Below are positions 54,663 through 63,747 of a stretch of DNA of 64,000 bases, in pieces. The stretch lies in contig NC_008278.1 of assembly GCF_000058485.1 (NCBI RefSeq), forward strand, positions 4,706,962 through 4,770,961, given 5' to 3'. Made by a program: the position numbers and the translations under genes. Source of the DNA: Frankia alni ACN14a (GTDB lineage: Bacteria; Actinomycetota; Actinomycetes; Frankiales; Frankiaceae). A model generated the notes under the pieces. It had not been told where the DNA came from and searched no databases. It saw only the letters and a list, made by a program, of their open reading frames with translations. Positions within the stretch are counted from its first letter, which is position 1. Every line of letters begins with the position of its first letter.

Positions 54663-55997
54663 TCAGCCGCTGGTGGCCGACCGCGGCTTCGGCCCGGCGG
54701 CGCGCATGTTGACCAGCCGGCCCAGCAGCTCGAACCAGAAGGGGGCACCGGCGGTGAGGGCAAAGCAGGAGATCGCCAGTCCGGCGATCTTCAGCGCCCA
54801 GCCGCCGACCGTGTGGGGAACCTCCCTCGGGTCGTCGCGGTCGTCGCTCGCCCGGACCCACCCGATGGGCAGGGCGAGGCCGGAGGCATCCCGCACCGAC
54901 CTGATCGCGATCTCGACGGCGTCGCCCCCACCGGCGTCGCTCCCACCGGAGTCGGAGGTGCCGCCGGTCGCCTGGTCGCCGGACCGCGTGGCGTCCTTCG
55001 TGTCACCGGACCCGGCACCGCTGGACCCCGCGTCGCCCGAACCTGCATCGCCCGTGGAGCCGGCGTCGGCGGGCTGGCCGAGCTGGCTCTGGCTCGCGGT
55101 CACCGCCGCGTCGCGCACGGTCCCGTCCTGCCACAGCGTGCGGGAGATGGCGACCGCGTCGAGGTTGAACACAGCGGCCAGAACGATCGCGTAGGCGAGC
55201 AGGAACACGGCGACCCGCCGCTTGTACCACCCGGACAGGCGGTCCATCGCCTCGTCATACCACTGCGCCAGCTCGGTGACGATCTTCTCGCGGTCACCGC
55301 CCGTTCGGACCACCGCCGCGGTCAGCGCCTCCTTCGCCAGGGAGGGCGGCAACGCGGCCAGCCCGTCCTCCAGCGTGCCGACCGTCCCGCCGCCGACGGC
55401 GGACACCAGGGCGGCGGCCACGACCCGCCCGGTCGGGTGGTCCGCCGGCATCGCGGCGTACAGTGCCCGGGCGGTCCCCTCGTCCAGCGAGCGCCGGGCG
55501 GCCTCGTACGCGCCCCGGTAGGCCTCGCGGGTCTCCTCGGCGATGTGCGCGGGCAGCCCGTCCGGGCGTAGCTGAGCGAGCATGGCCCGGGCGGGTGGGT
55601 CGACCCGATCAAGCAGGGCCCGGGCGAACGCGGTGGACGGCACGTAGGAGGGCAGCCGCAGCCGGCGCGCTCGGCTCACCGCGGCCCAGGTGCGCTGTAC
55701 GGGCGGATGATCGGCCATGTTCGCCGAGGCCTCGTCCCGGCCGGCGGTACGCATGGCCCGCAGGGGCCCGTCGAGCATCTCCGCGGCGACGTCCACGGGC
55801 GGCGGGGCCCCCGGATCGGGCGGTGCGCTGCCCGGCGGCCGGCCGCCGAGCAGCCTGCGCAGCTCCGACTCGAGGCGGCGGCCCCGGTAGCGCACGAGGC
55901 CGAGCACAGCCTCGTTGATCCGCGAGACGGCGAGGCTGAACGCGGCGAACAGCAGCGCGAGGCCGATCAGAACGTCCAACGCGGACGAGTCAGGCAT
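54663..55997 (-). CDS. membrane protein with Asp/Gly/Ser-rich loop
   Basis: The protein is 444 residues. The ATG at 55997 follows GGGGGAAT. Four hydrophobic helices: DVLIGLALLFAAFSLAVSRINEAVLGLV at the N-terminus, VAVFLLAYAIVLAAVFNLDAVAISRTLW at about 250-278, and a C-terminal pair with GWALKIAGLAISCFALTAGAPFWFELLGRLVNM. Between them lie a cytosolic helical domain (LPSYVPSTAFARALLDRVDPP, MLAQLRPDGLP) and an outer Gly/Asp/Ser-rich loop with DAGS units. The FALTAGAPFWFELLGRLVNMR end is found in conserved actinobacterial proteins of unknown function. Confidence 0.75.
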   Translation of the reverse strand: MPDSSALDVLIGLALLFAAFSLAVSRINEAVLGLVRYRGRRLESELRRLLGGRPPGSAPPDPGAPPPVDVAAEMLDGPLRAMRTAGRDEASANMADHPPVQRTWAAVSRARRLRLPSYVPSTAFARALLDRVDPPARAMLAQLRPDGLPAHIAEETREAYRGAYEAARRSLDEGTARALYAAMPADHPTGRVVAAALVSAVGGGTVGTLEDGLAALPPSLAKEALTAAVVRTGGDREKIVTELAQWYDEAMDRLSGWYKRRVAVFLLAYAIVLAAVFNLDAVAISRTLWQDGTVRDAAVTASQSQLGQPADAGSTGDAGSGDAGSSGAGSGDTKDATRSGDQATGGTSDSGGSDAGGGDAVEIAIRSVRDASGLALPIGWVRASDDRDDPREVPHTVGGWALKIAGLAISCFALTAGAPFWFELLGRLVNMRAAGPKPRSATSG

Positions 55998-56416
55998 CCG
56001 ATTCCCCCGATCCCACCGCGCCGACGACGGCCGGTTCGCCACCCGCGACCACGAACCCCGCCCGGAGCTGCGCGGATGCCAGCCGGCCGCGGGGTGCATC
56101 CGGGCACCGCGGGTGCATTCGGGCCGGACCGCGCATTTCTACACCGAGAGGCAGGATCGCCACCCAGCGGCGCCGGCCAATCCCACAGCCGACACGATCC
56201 GTCACAGCAGGACGAGGTCGGACGTGGGCACGGGGCCGCAGCCTTGAGGTGCCCCTGGCGGCCGCGGTGCCGGGGAGGCGGTGAAGTCGGCGAACAGCGA
56301 GGTCGGCGAACCCAGACCTCGGCGAACCCAGCCCTCGGCGAACGGGGACGTCACGGAACCTGCTCGGGAGGGTCACCGTCCTGCGCAACGCGGTCGCGGG
56401 CGGGTACACCGCCCGG
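55998..56416. other. divergent promoter region before ligD
   Basis: No gene. A CTCGGCGAACCCAG-type direct repeat occurs three times around 56296-56350, about 70 bp before the ligase start. Confidence 0.5.
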
Positions 56417-58162
56417 ATGGGCAGTGACGACGCCGGTGGCGACCACGCGCGAGGGTCTCGGCTGGCCGAGTACCGGTCTCGCCGGCACAGCGGGCGCACC
56501 CCCGAACCGGACGTGTCACCCCTCGCCGATGCGGGCGACGATGGCGGCCGGCGTACCCCCCGTTCGCAGGAGCGCCCGACCTCCCCCGCACCCCCGCCGC
56601 CCGATCACACGGGAGACGACCAGAACGGCCGCGGCGACCGGTTCGTGATCCACGAGCACCACGCCCGCCGGCTGCACTGGGATGTCCGCCTGGAACGGGA
56701 CGGGGTCCTGGTCAGTTGGGCGGTGCCCCGCGGATTGCCGACGGATTCCCGCAGGAACCATCTGGCCGTCCGCACCGAGGATCATCCCCTCGCCTACGCC
56801 GACTTCGCCGGGACCATCCCGAAGGGGGAGTACGGCGCCGGTGAGGTGAGTGTCTGGGACCGTGGCCGCTACCGGCTGGAGTCCTGGTCGGCGGAGAAGG
56901 TCAAGGTGACGCTGCTCGGCGAGCGGGTCCAGGGACGTTACGCGTTCTTCGCCACCGGACGCGCCCACGGCGGGGGGACCGGATCGGACCAGAGGTCGGA
57001 CCGGGGGGACCGAAACTGGATGGTTCACCGGATGGACCCGCGGGGCGACACGGACCCAGGCGGCACGGATCCAGACGGCACGGGCCAGCCACGCCGCGCG
57101 GGCCGGCCGGCCCGCACAGACCCGGCGCGCAGCCCGGACCTGCCGGGGGGTACGGAATCGCGGGACAGCATGGACCCGCCGGGCGACCCCGAACGCACGC
57201 CGATGCCGGGCCGGATGGCACCGATGCTCGCCGTTCCCGCCGCCGCACCGCCGGAGGGGGACGACTGGGCCTACGAGGTCAAGTGGGACGGGGTACGGGC
57301 ACTCGCCTTCGTCGACGGCGGCCGGCCCAGGCTGCGCAGCCGCTCGGGGCACGACGTCACCGACGTCTTCCCCGAGCTGCACACGCTCGGCCCGGCGTTC
57401 GGCGCCACCCAGGTGATCCTCGACGGGGAGATCGTCGCCTTCGGCCCGGCGGGTACGCCCGACTTCGAGTTGCTCAGCCACCGGGTACACATCGCGACGC
57501 CGGCCATCGCGCGTCGTGCCGCGGCGACGATTCCCGTCCGGTACCTGGTGTTCGACCTGCTGTTCCTCGACGGGCACTCGCTCCTCGCATGGCCCTACTC
57601 CGGGCGGCGGGCGCTGCTGGCCGACCTCGCCGACCGCGGGCGGCTGCGCATCTCCGAGGAACTGGTCGGTACGGGCGACGAGGTCGTGGCGGCGAGCGCC
57701 GCCGCCGGCCTGGAGGGGGTCGTGGCCAAACGGCGCAGTTCCCCCTACCAGCCCGGTCGGCGGTCGGTGGACTGGGTGAAGGTGCGGCATGTCCGACGGC
57801 AGAGTGTGCTCGTCGGCGGGTGGGAGCCCGGCACCGGTCGGCGCGCCGACCGGATAGGGGCCCTGCTCGTCGGTGTCGCCACGCCGGCCGGCCCCCGCTA
57901 CGCCGGGCAGGTCGGCACCGGCTTCAGCGAAGCGACGCTCGACCGGCTGGCCGCGTTGCTGGCGCCGTTGCGCCGCTCGGACCCTCCGCTTCGGGATGTC
58001 CCCGCCGAGGTCGCTCGCGGCGCCGTCTGGGTGGATCCCGAGTTGATCGCCGAGGTCGAGTTCACCTCGTGGACGACGGACGGCCGGCTACGTCACCCGT
58101 CCTTCCAAGGGCTGCGCATCGACATCTCCCCCGCCGACACCGCCCGTATGGAGGAGACCTGA
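56417..58162 (+). CDS. ligD: LigD-type protein: phosphoesterase plus ATP-dependent DNA ligase, no polymerase
   Basis: The protein is 581 residues. LAEYRSRRHSGRTPEP is the usual LigD phosphoesterase lead; FVIHEHHARRLHWDVRLERDGVLVSWAVPRGLP, HPLAYADFAGTIPKGEYGAGEVSVWDRG and NWMVHRM complete the 3'-phosphoesterase domain with its metal His. After a Gly/Asp/Pro linker the ligase starts: YEVKWDGVRA with the adenylated Lys, ILDGEIVAF, YLVFDLLFLDGHSL, EGVVAKRRSSPYQPGRRSVDWVKVR, and the OB-fold end. The primase-like polymerase domain of mycobacterial LigD is absent, so a Ku/LigD system would need a separate polymerase. No ku gene is within view. Confidence 0.93.
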   Translation: MGSDDAGGDHARGSRLAEYRSRRHSGRTPEPDVSPLADAGDDGGRRTPRSQERPTSPAPPPPDHTGDDQNGRGDRFVIHEHHARRLHWDVRLERDGVLVSWAVPRGLPTDSRRNHLAVRTEDHPLAYADFAGTIPKGEYGAGEVSVWDRGRYRLESWSAEKVKVTLLGERVQGRYAFFATGRAHGGGTGSDQRSDRGDRNWMVHRMDPRGDTDPGGTDPDGTGQPRRAGRPARTDPARSPDLPGGTESRDSMDPPGDPERTPMPGRMAPMLAVPAAAPPEGDDWAYEVKWDGVRALAFVDGGRPRLRSRSGHDVTDVFPELHTLGPAFGATQVILDGEIVAFGPAGTPDFELLSHRVHIATPAIARRAAATIPVRYLVFDLLFLDGHSLLAWPYSGRRALLADLADRGRLRISEELVGTGDEVVAASAAAGLEGVVAKRRSSPYQPGRRSVDWVKVRHVRRQSVLVGGWEPGTGRRADRIGALLVGVATPAGPRYAGQVGTGFSEATLDRLAALLAPLRRSDPPLRDVPAEVARGAVWVDPELIAEVEFTSWTTDGRLRHPSFQGLRIDISPADTARMEET

Positions 58163-58316
58163 CCAGCCGACCGACCCACACTCGCGACCAGCACGCACTC
58201 GGACCAGCCACCCATCCGGCGACTGAGGCTGACCAGGCGAGCCCGTTCGGGCCCTGACTCCCGTTCGGACCAGACGCGCTCCACGGGGGCGGGCACGGGG
58301 GCGGGGGCGGGGGATG

Positions 58317-58367
58317 GCATGGCGTCGGCCGCGCCGCCTGCCCCAGACGGTGCGGCCGACGCCATGC
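58317..58367. terminator. 16-bp stem hairpin between convergent genes, bidirectional terminator
   Basis: GCATGGCGTCGGCCGC at 58317-58332 pairs exactly with GCGGCCGACGCCATGC at 58352-58367, loop 19 bases. It lies between ligD and the last gene of the polyketide operon, which face each other. Confidence 0.8.
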
Positions 58368-58415
58368 GACTGTGGTGCCCCCGGGCGGTGGGTCCGGCCC
58401 GCGGGCAGCCGGGGG

Positions 58416-58763
58416 TCAGCCCGCGGGTGCCTCGCTGAACGGCCCCTGCGGGCCATACGCGGCGACCTCGGTGTAGATCGCCGGGCGGCGCTCGGGATCC
58501 TGCAGCGGCCGCAGCGGGGAGGTCGTCCCGCGGTGGTTCGCCCCCTGCTCCCAGGCGCTGAACTCGGTCACGCCCGACCAGACGCTCACCACGACGTACC
58601 GGGACGGGTCCGCCGCCGAACGCTGCAGCGTGTTGCCGAGCAGTCCCGGAGTGCCGACCAGCTTGGAGCTGATCGCATGGTAGGCGCGTTCCACCGCCCC
58701 GGGGTCGTCGGGCGGATCGACCGCCCAGAGCATCACCCGGACCGCCGCCTCGCCGGCTCCCAC
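58416..58763 (-). CDS. small antibiotic-biosynthesis-monooxygenase (ABM) family protein
   Basis: The protein is 115 residues from a GTG two bases after the stop of the upstream ABM gene. The ferredoxin-like dimer fold is seen in VMLWAVDPPDDPGAVERAYHAISSKLVGTPGLLGNTLQRSAADPSRYVVVSVWSGVTEFSAWEQG. ABM enzymes such as ActVA-Orf6 and TcmH oxidise anthrones to quinones without cofactor. Two adjacent copies at the end of a type II polyketide operon fit this role, though one could be catalytically silent. Confidence 0.8.
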   Translation of the reverse strand: MGAGEAAVRVMLWAVDPPDDPGAVERAYHAISSKLVGTPGLLGNTLQRSAADPSRYVVVSVWSGVTEFSAWEQGANHRGTTSPLRPLQDPERRPAIYTEVAAYGPQGPFSEAPAG

Positions 58764-58765
58764 GG

Positions 58766-59107
58766 CTAGCCGGCCGCCGGCACCGGCAGGGACGCCGCGC
58801 CGGCCAGGTGGGTCAGGACGCTGCCGGTGGCCATCGAGCCGCTGGCGCGCAGCGGGTGCAGCGCCTTGCGGTGCTCCAGGTGCCGCTCGCTCGTCTCGAA
58901 CTCGCGGAACTGCGCCTCGTCGACCCAGTCGCTGGTGATGAAGTACGTGCTCGGCTCGTCCTCCGAACGGATCAGCCACTGGCCCAGATTGGCGGGGTGA
59001 GAGGTCACCGCGTCGCCGATGCGCAGCCAGGTCTGCTCGAACTCGGCCTCGCGGCCGGGGTGGATCCGCATGGTCAGCATGATCCGGAAGGGCGGGGTCG
59101 ATGCCAT
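58766..59107 (-). CDS. small ABM family monooxygenase
   Basis: The protein is 113 residues, MASTPPFRIMLTMRIHPGRE at the start, then FEQTWLRIGDAVTSHPANLGQWLIRSEDEPSTYFITSDWVDEAQFREFETSERHLEHRKALHPLRASG. This is the ABM fold with the trp-Asp surface seen in quinone-forming oxygenases and in the second type of DUF. Its ATG overlaps the ketoreductase stop (TGATG), so the two are co-translated. Confidence 0.83.
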   Translation of the reverse strand: MASTPPFRIMLTMRIHPGREAEFEQTWLRIGDAVTSHPANLGQWLIRSEDEPSTYFITSDWVDEAQFREFETSERHLEHRKALHPLRASGSMATGSVLTHLAGAASLPVPAAG

Positions 59108-59844
59108 CAGATTCCTCCGTCGACCGTGAAGGTGGCGCCGTTGACGTAGGACGACACGTCGCTGGCCAGGAACAGGACGACCGCGGCGACCTCGTCGGCC
59201 TCGCCGAGACGGCCGAGCGGGATGCGGTTGGTGTAGGCCGTTCGGGCGGCCTCGGGCATGCCGGCGGCCTGGTCGGTCTCGATGACGCCCGGCGAGACCA
59301 GGTTGACCCGGATGCCGCGGGAGCCGAGCTCCTTGGACAGCGAGCGGGTCAGCCCGATCAGGCCGGTCTTCGCCGCGGTGTAGTGCGCCCGCAGCGGCAC
59401 GCCGACGACGCCGGCGCCCGACCCGATGTTGACCACCGAACCGGACTCGCCGAGCAGCGGCAGCGCGCCCTGGGTGACCAGGTGGGTGGCGGTGAGGTTG
59501 GTGGCGAGCACCTGCGTCCAGGCGTCCAGCGGCAGGTCCGCGTAGGGGATGTGGCTGATCGTCCCGACGCTGTTGACCACGATGTCGAGGCCGCCGAGGT
59601 GCGTGCCGGTGGCCTCGATGAGCTCGGTGATCTGGGCCGGGTCGGCCACGTCCGCCTGGACGAGCAGGTGGTCGCCGCCGGTGTCCTTCAGCTCGCGGCG
59701 CAGGCTCTCGGCCTCCTCCGTCTGGCGCTGGTGGCCGACGACGACCGTCGCTCCGGCCCGGGCCAGGCCGAGCACGACGGCCCGGCCGATGCCGCGGGTG
59801 CCACCGGTGACCAGGGCGCGTCGCCCGGCCAGGTCTGGGAACAT
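59107..59844 (-). CDS. SDR ketoreductase (FabG-like) of the polyketide cluster
   Basis: The protein is 245 residues. The ATG at 59844 has AGGAGA ten bases upstream. SDR motifs: GRRALVTGGTRGIGRAVVLGLARAGATVVVGHQR, VNSVGTISHI (NNAG variant), NIGSGAGVVGVPLRAHYTAAKTGLIGL with the S-Y-K triad, and the C-terminal FLASDVSSYVNGATFTVDGGI, which is the FabG ending. It would reduce a beta-keto group with NADPH. A ketoreductase-type gene is not usual in spore-pigment clusters. Confidence 0.9.
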   Translation of the reverse strand: MFPDLAGRRALVTGGTRGIGRAVVLGLARAGATVVVGHQRQTEEAESLRRELKDTGGDHLLVQADVADPAQITELIEATGTHLGGLDIVVNSVGTISHIPYADLPLDAWTQVLATNLTATHLVTQGALPLLGESGSVVNIGSGAGVVGVPLRAHYTAAKTGLIGLTRSLSKELGSRGIRVNLVSPGVIETDQAAGMPEAARTAYTNRIPLGRLGEADEVAAVVLFLASDVSSYVNGATFTVDGGI

Positions 59845-60041
59845 CGCTGACTGTCTCCTAGGTCGAGGAATCGAGCAGGTCAAACGGATCGAGCGGCTCC
59901 AGTGGGTCGAGCAGCTCAGACGGTTCCCGCAGGCCGGGCCGGGGCCCGGTCAGGCGAGGTGAGGTGAGGGTCCGGTCAGGCGGGGTGGGGGCCCGGCCGG
60001 TCGGGGTGGTGCAGGCCCGGTCAGGCAGGGCCGCGATCCGG
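59845..60041. other. intergenic region with direct repeats between CLF and ketoreductase genes
   Basis: GGTCAGGCGGGGT-like direct repeats occur about four times in 59950-60050 (as GGTCCGGTCAGGCGGGG). No gene; it may hold a second promoter for the KR-ABM genes. Confidence 0.55.
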
Positions 60042-61340
60042 TCAGGCGGGGTCGACGGCGCGCACGACGAGGCTGCTGTTGAAGCCGCCGTAGCCGCGGG
60101 CGTTGACCAGCGCCACCCGGACGGGGACCCGCCGGGGGGCCTGCACCAGATCCAGGCCGTAGCCCGGGTCGGGGGTGTCGAGGTTGCCTACCGCGGGGAT
60201 GACGCCGTCCCGGATCGACAGCAGCGCCGTCGCCACCGACAGCGCCGAGCCGCCGGCGCACAACCGGCCGACGAGGCCCTGCGGCGCCGTCACCGGCACC
60301 GCGCGGTCGCCGAACACGTCCCGGATCGCCGCCGCCTCCTGGGCGTCGAGGTCCGGGGAGCCGGCGCCGTCGGCGAACACCACGTCCACGTCGTCCGGGG
60401 TGACGCCCGCGTCGGCCAGGGCGCGGCGCATCGCGGTGGCCAGCCAGCGACCGTCCGCTGCCGGGCGGGCGTGGTCGGCGGCGTCGTGCGTCGCGGCGTA
60501 TCCCGCGATCTCCCCGTAGACGTGCGGGGCGCCGCGGGACGCCGCCGCCGCCGGATGCTCGACGACCAGGGTCGCGCCGCCCTCCCCCGGCAGGTAGCCG
60601 TTCGCCCGGATGTCGAACGGCTTGTAGCCGTCCGCCGCCGCGGCGGCGGTGCTGACCCGGCCGCTGCTGAGATGGCAGGTGAGCCCGTACGGCGTCAGGC
60701 CCGATTCGGCGCCCCCCGCCAGCACCGTCGACGTGCCGCGGCGGATGACCCGTCTGGCCTGGGCAAGACTGTCCAGGCCGCCGGCACCGTCGCTGACCAC
60801 GACTCCGGATGGCCCCTTCAGGCCATGACGGATCGACGTCTGACCGGTCGTCGCCGCGTAGAACCAGGCGATCGACTGGTAGACGCTCACCGCGGTCCGC
60901 CCGCGGGTCCACAGCCGCTGCAGCTCCCGCTGACCGAAGTCGTTGCCGCCGGAGCCGCTGCCGAACACGACCGCGGTGGCGTACGGGTCGTGGTCGGCCG
61001 GGTCGTAGGCGGCGTCGGCCAGAGCCAGCCGGGAGGCGGCCATCCCGAACCAGGTCCACCGGTCGGTCTGGACGATGTACCGCTTGTCGACGTGCTCCTC
61101 CGGCTCGAACCCGCCGACCTCGCCGGCGAGCCGGGCGGAGTAGCGAGCCGGGTCGAAGCGGCTGATCGGGGCGACGCGCAGCTCCCCGCGCAGGGTCGAC
61201 GCCCAGTACTGCTCGACTCCCAGGCCGCTGGGGGCGATGACCCCCAGGCCGGTGACGACCGGCCGGACCGCGGTAGCGGCGGCGGTGGGGGTGGTGGCGG
61301 TGAGGGTGGCGGCGGCGGCGGTGTCCACTGGGGCGCTCAC
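60042..61340 (-). CDS. ketosynthase beta subunit / chain length factor
   Basis: The protein is 432 residues. The KS fold is clear ([82 protein letters not shown]), but the nucleophile position reads VVVSDGAGG with Gly185 where KS-alpha has Cys and most CLFs have Gln. It forms a heterodimer with KS-alpha and sets chain length. Its start overlaps the KS-alpha stop by four bases. An Ala/Thr-rich lead of 25 residues is extra. Confidence 0.92.
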   Translation of the reverse strand: MSAPVDTAAAATLTATTPTAAATAVRPVVTGLGVIAPSGLGVEQYWASTLRGELRVAPISRFDPARYSARLAGEVGGFEPEEHVDKRYIVQTDRWTWFGMAASRLALADAAYDPADHDPYATAVVFGSGSGGNDFGQRELQRLWTRGRTAVSVYQSIAWFYAATTGQTSIRHGLKGPSGVVVSDGAGGLDSLAQARRVIRRGTSTVLAGGAESGLTPYGLTCHLSSGRVSTAAAAADGYKPFDIRANGYLPGEGGATLVVEHPAAAASRGAPHVYGEIAGYAATHDAADHARPAADGRWLATAMRRALADAGVTPDDVDVVFADGAGSPDLDAQEAAAIRDVFGDRAVPVTAPQGLVGRLCAGGSALSVATALLSIRDGVIPAVGNLDTPDPGYGLDLVQAPRRVPVRVALVNARGYGGFNSSLVVRAVDPA

Positions 61341-62632
61341 CGGTTCGGCGTCGACAGGACGATCGCGGACTGGAACCCGCCGAAACCGCTGCCCACCGAC
61401 AGGGCCACGTCCACGGTGTGATCACGGGCGATGTTCGGCACGTAGTCGAGGTCGCACGCCGGATCGCGGGTGGCCCAGTTGGCGGTGGGCGGGACCACGT
61501 CGTTCTCGATGGCCAGGGCGCAGGCGGCGATCTCCAGGGAGCCGATCGCGCCGAGGGAGTGGCCCACCATCGACTTGATCGAGCTGACCGGGACCTCGTA
61601 CGCGCGCTGGCCGAGCGAGCGCTTGAAGGCCGCCGTCTCGTGCCGGTCGTTCTGCTTGGTGCCCGAGCCGTGCGCGTTGATGTAGTCGATGTCGTCCGCG
61701 CCGACCCGCGCCGCGTCCATCGCGACCCGGATCGCCTCGGCCATCTCGACGCCGTCGGGACGCAGGCCGGTCATGTGGAAGGCGTTGGACCGCGAGGCGT
61801 AGCCGCCGACCTCGCAGTAGATGTGCGCCCCCCGGGCCCGCGCGGACGACAGCTCCTCGAGGATGAGCACGGCCGAGCCCTCCCCCATCACGAAGCCGTC
61901 GCGGCTGGCGTCGAAGGGGCGGGAGGCGTGTTCCGGGTCGTCGTTGCGCGCCGAGGTCGCCCGGATCGCGTCGAAGCAGGCCACCGAGATCGGCGACAGT
62001 GGCGCGTCGGAGGCGCCGGCGATCACGATGTCCGCCTCACCGTCGGCGATGAGCTGCGCGCCGTAGCCGACCGCGTCGATGCCGGAGGTGCAGCCGGTGG
62101 ACACCACCGACGCCGGGCCGTGCGTGCCGAAGCGGCAGGCGAGCTCCGTGGCCAGGCAGCTCGGGACGAGTGCGTGGTACAGGAAGGAGCTGGCGTAGTG
62201 CGGGTCGACCTCCCAGTGGCGGCCCGAGTCGGAGACGACGACGTACTCGTTCTCCAGCCGGGTCGTCGCGCCGACCGCACTGCCCATGCTGACGCCGATG
62301 ATCGGGCCGTCCCCGCCCTCGTCGCCGAGGCCGCCGGCGCCGGCCGGGCGCAGGTCCAGGCCGCTGTCCTCGACCGCCTCCAGCGCCGCGGCGAGCGCGA
62401 ACTGCACGAAGCGGTCGTTGCGGGCGATCTGCCGGGCGGTCAGCCCGGCCGCCGCCGGATCGAAGTCGCATTCGGCGGCGACCTGGGAGCGGAACTGCGA
62501 CGGGTCGAAGAACGACAGCCGCCGGGTCGCCGTGCGTCCGTCGGTCAGCAGCGTCCAGAACTCCTTGCGGTTCACCCCGCCCGGGGCGACCACCCCGATG
62601 CCGGTGACCGCGGTCCTCCTCGGTGCGCTCAC
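61337..62632 (-). CDS. ketosynthase alpha subunit of type II PKS
   Basis: The protein is 431 residues. The catalytic Cys181 lies in [20 protein letters not shown], the His residues in [15 protein letters not shown] and [13 protein letters not shown], and the start [15 protein letters not shown] is standard. It condenses malonyl-ACP units with the CLF. The GTG at 62632 overlaps the cupin stop by four bases. Sequence style ([25 protein letters not shown]) resembles the spore-pigment KS group. Confidence 0.95.
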   Translation of the reverse strand: MSAPRRTAVTGIGVVAPGGVNRKEFWTLLTDGRTATRRLSFFDPSQFRSQVAAECDFDPAAAGLTARQIARNDRFVQFALAAALEAVEDSGLDLRPAGAGGLGDEGGDGPIIGVSMGSAVGATTRLENEYVVVSDSGRHWEVDPHYASSFLYHALVPSCLATELACRFGTHGPASVVSTGCTSGIDAVGYGAQLIADGEADIVIAGASDAPLSPISVACFDAIRATSARNDDPEHASRPFDASRDGFVMGEGSAVLILEELSSARARGAHIYCEVGGYASRSNAFHMTGLRPDGVEMAEAIRVAMDAARVGADDIDYINAHGSGTKQNDRHETAAFKRSLGQRAYEVPVSSIKSMVGHSLGAIGSLEIAACALAIENDVVPPTANWATRDPACDLDYVPNIARDHTVDVALSVGSGFGGFQSAIVLSTPNR

Positions 62633-63159
62633 CGTCTGGCCCCGGCGGACAGGGCGTCGGCGATGTGGGCGGTGTCGGCGGTGTCGGCGGTGTCGGCGGT
62701 GACGGTGACGGTGTGGGCGTGGGGGCCCGACTGGATGATCGGGGCGTGCGGCGCGTCCGGGTTCAGCACCGCCTCGGTGTCGACGTGGCCGAGGTCGGGA
62801 CGGGGCGCCAGTGGGCTGAGGTGGAAGACCAGGAACGCGGTCTCGTCGCCCGTGTTGACGATGCGATGGCGCATGCCGATCGGGATGCACACGCCGTGGT
62901 CGGCGCCCAGGACCTGGTGCTCACCGTCCAGCCGGGCGGTGACGAGGCCGCGCACGCAGTAGAGGAACTCCTCCGAGTAGGGGTGCCAGTGCTCGGTGAC
63001 GACCTCGCCGGGCTCGAGGGTGAGCGTGCCGAGGAAGCCGGTGGTCGAGCCGACGGTCGCCGGGGAGAGCAGGGCACGGATGTCCCCGCCGCGGCGCCGG
63101 TTGGGCGCGATGTCGTGGATGCAGAGAACCTTCGGGGTCGTCGTCACTGGAGCTGCCAT
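62629..63159 (-). CDS. cupin-domain protein of polyketide cluster (WhiE-ORFII-like)
   Basis: The protein is 176 residues. GAGGAGG precedes the ATG at 63159. It has a metal cupin: [34 protein letters not shown] with H-x-H and Glu, later [17 protein letters not shown] with the His. Such cupins sit beside KS-alpha in whiE-type clusters. The C-terminus carries TADTADTAD from a 9-bp repeat (62671-62697). Confidence 0.88.
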   Translation of the reverse strand: MAAPVTTTPKVLCIHDIAPNRRRGGDIRALLSPATVGSTTGFLGTLTLEPGEVVTEHWHPYSEEFLYCVRGLVTARLDGEHQVLGADHGVCIPIGMRHRIVNTGDETAFLVFHLSPLAPRPDLGHVDTEAVLNPDAPHAPIIQSGPHAHTVTVTADTADTADTAHIADALSAGARR

Positions 63160-63173
63160 CGGTCGCGTCCTCC

Positions 63174-63668
63174 TCAGACCTGTTCCGGCACGGCCACGGC
63201 GAGCGGGGCGGGCCGCGCGGCCGCGGCGGCCCGCTCGACCTTGTCCCGGATCACGGCCATCTCCCGGGCGGTGTTGGTGTTGATCCGGGCGGTCATCTGC
63301 TCGTCGTTGAGCGGCGCCGCCGGGCGCATGTGGAAGTCCTGCACCCAGCGCATCCGGGTACCGGTGCCCTCCGGGGTGTAGGTCCAGTGGATGTGCATGT
63401 ACTCGAACGGCCCGGTCTCGACGCGGTAGGCGCGGACCTGCCGGTTCACCGGGTCGAGCGTCCGTTCCGACACCCAGCTCCACGCCGTTCCGTTCTCGTC
63501 CGGGTGCATGGTGAGCCGGAACTTGAAGGTATTCCCGTTGCTCTCGATGATGTCCACCGACGCGTACTCCGTGAACAGGTCGGGCCACGTGGGCAGATCG
63601 TTGGTGATGGTCCAGACCGTGTCGATGTCGGCGTCGATCAGAATCGAGTTGTCGGTATGCCCACTCAC
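63174..63668 (-). CDS. polyketide aromatase/cyclase (SRPBCC fold)
   Basis: The protein is 164 residues, MSGHTDNSILIDADIDTVWT at the start. The START/Bet v1-like fold of TcmN/WhiE-ORFVI cyclases is seen in DNSILIDADIDTVWTITNDLPTWPDLFTEYASVDIIE, FRLTMHPDENGTAWSWVSERTLD and MHIHWTYTPEGTGTRMRWVQDFHMRPAAP, followed by the helix NDEQMTARINTNTAREMAVIRDKVE. It cyclises and dehydrates the poly-beta-ketone. It lies 14 bp upstream of the cupin gene. Confidence 0.93.
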   Translation of the reverse strand: MSGHTDNSILIDADIDTVWTITNDLPTWPDLFTEYASVDIIESNGNTFKFRLTMHPDENGTAWSWVSERTLDPVNRQVRAYRVETGPFEYMHIHWTYTPEGTGTRMRWVQDFHMRPAAPLNDEQMTARINTNTAREMAVIRDKVERAAAAARPAPLAVAVPEQV

Positions 63669-63747
63669 GGCTACTCCCCGGTTTTGTGAAGGAAATCCGG
63701 ATGCGGATCGAGAATCGGCGGCCGGCGGGTCCGCGCGCCCGGCGAAA

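Noticed and set aside
59950..60041. Extension of a protein-coding frame through Leu-Thr-Gly-Pro repeats after the CLF
   Set aside because: The CLF stop is in its own frame at 60042; the repeats lie in the intergenic region and the extended frame is a shadow of the KS-beta gene.
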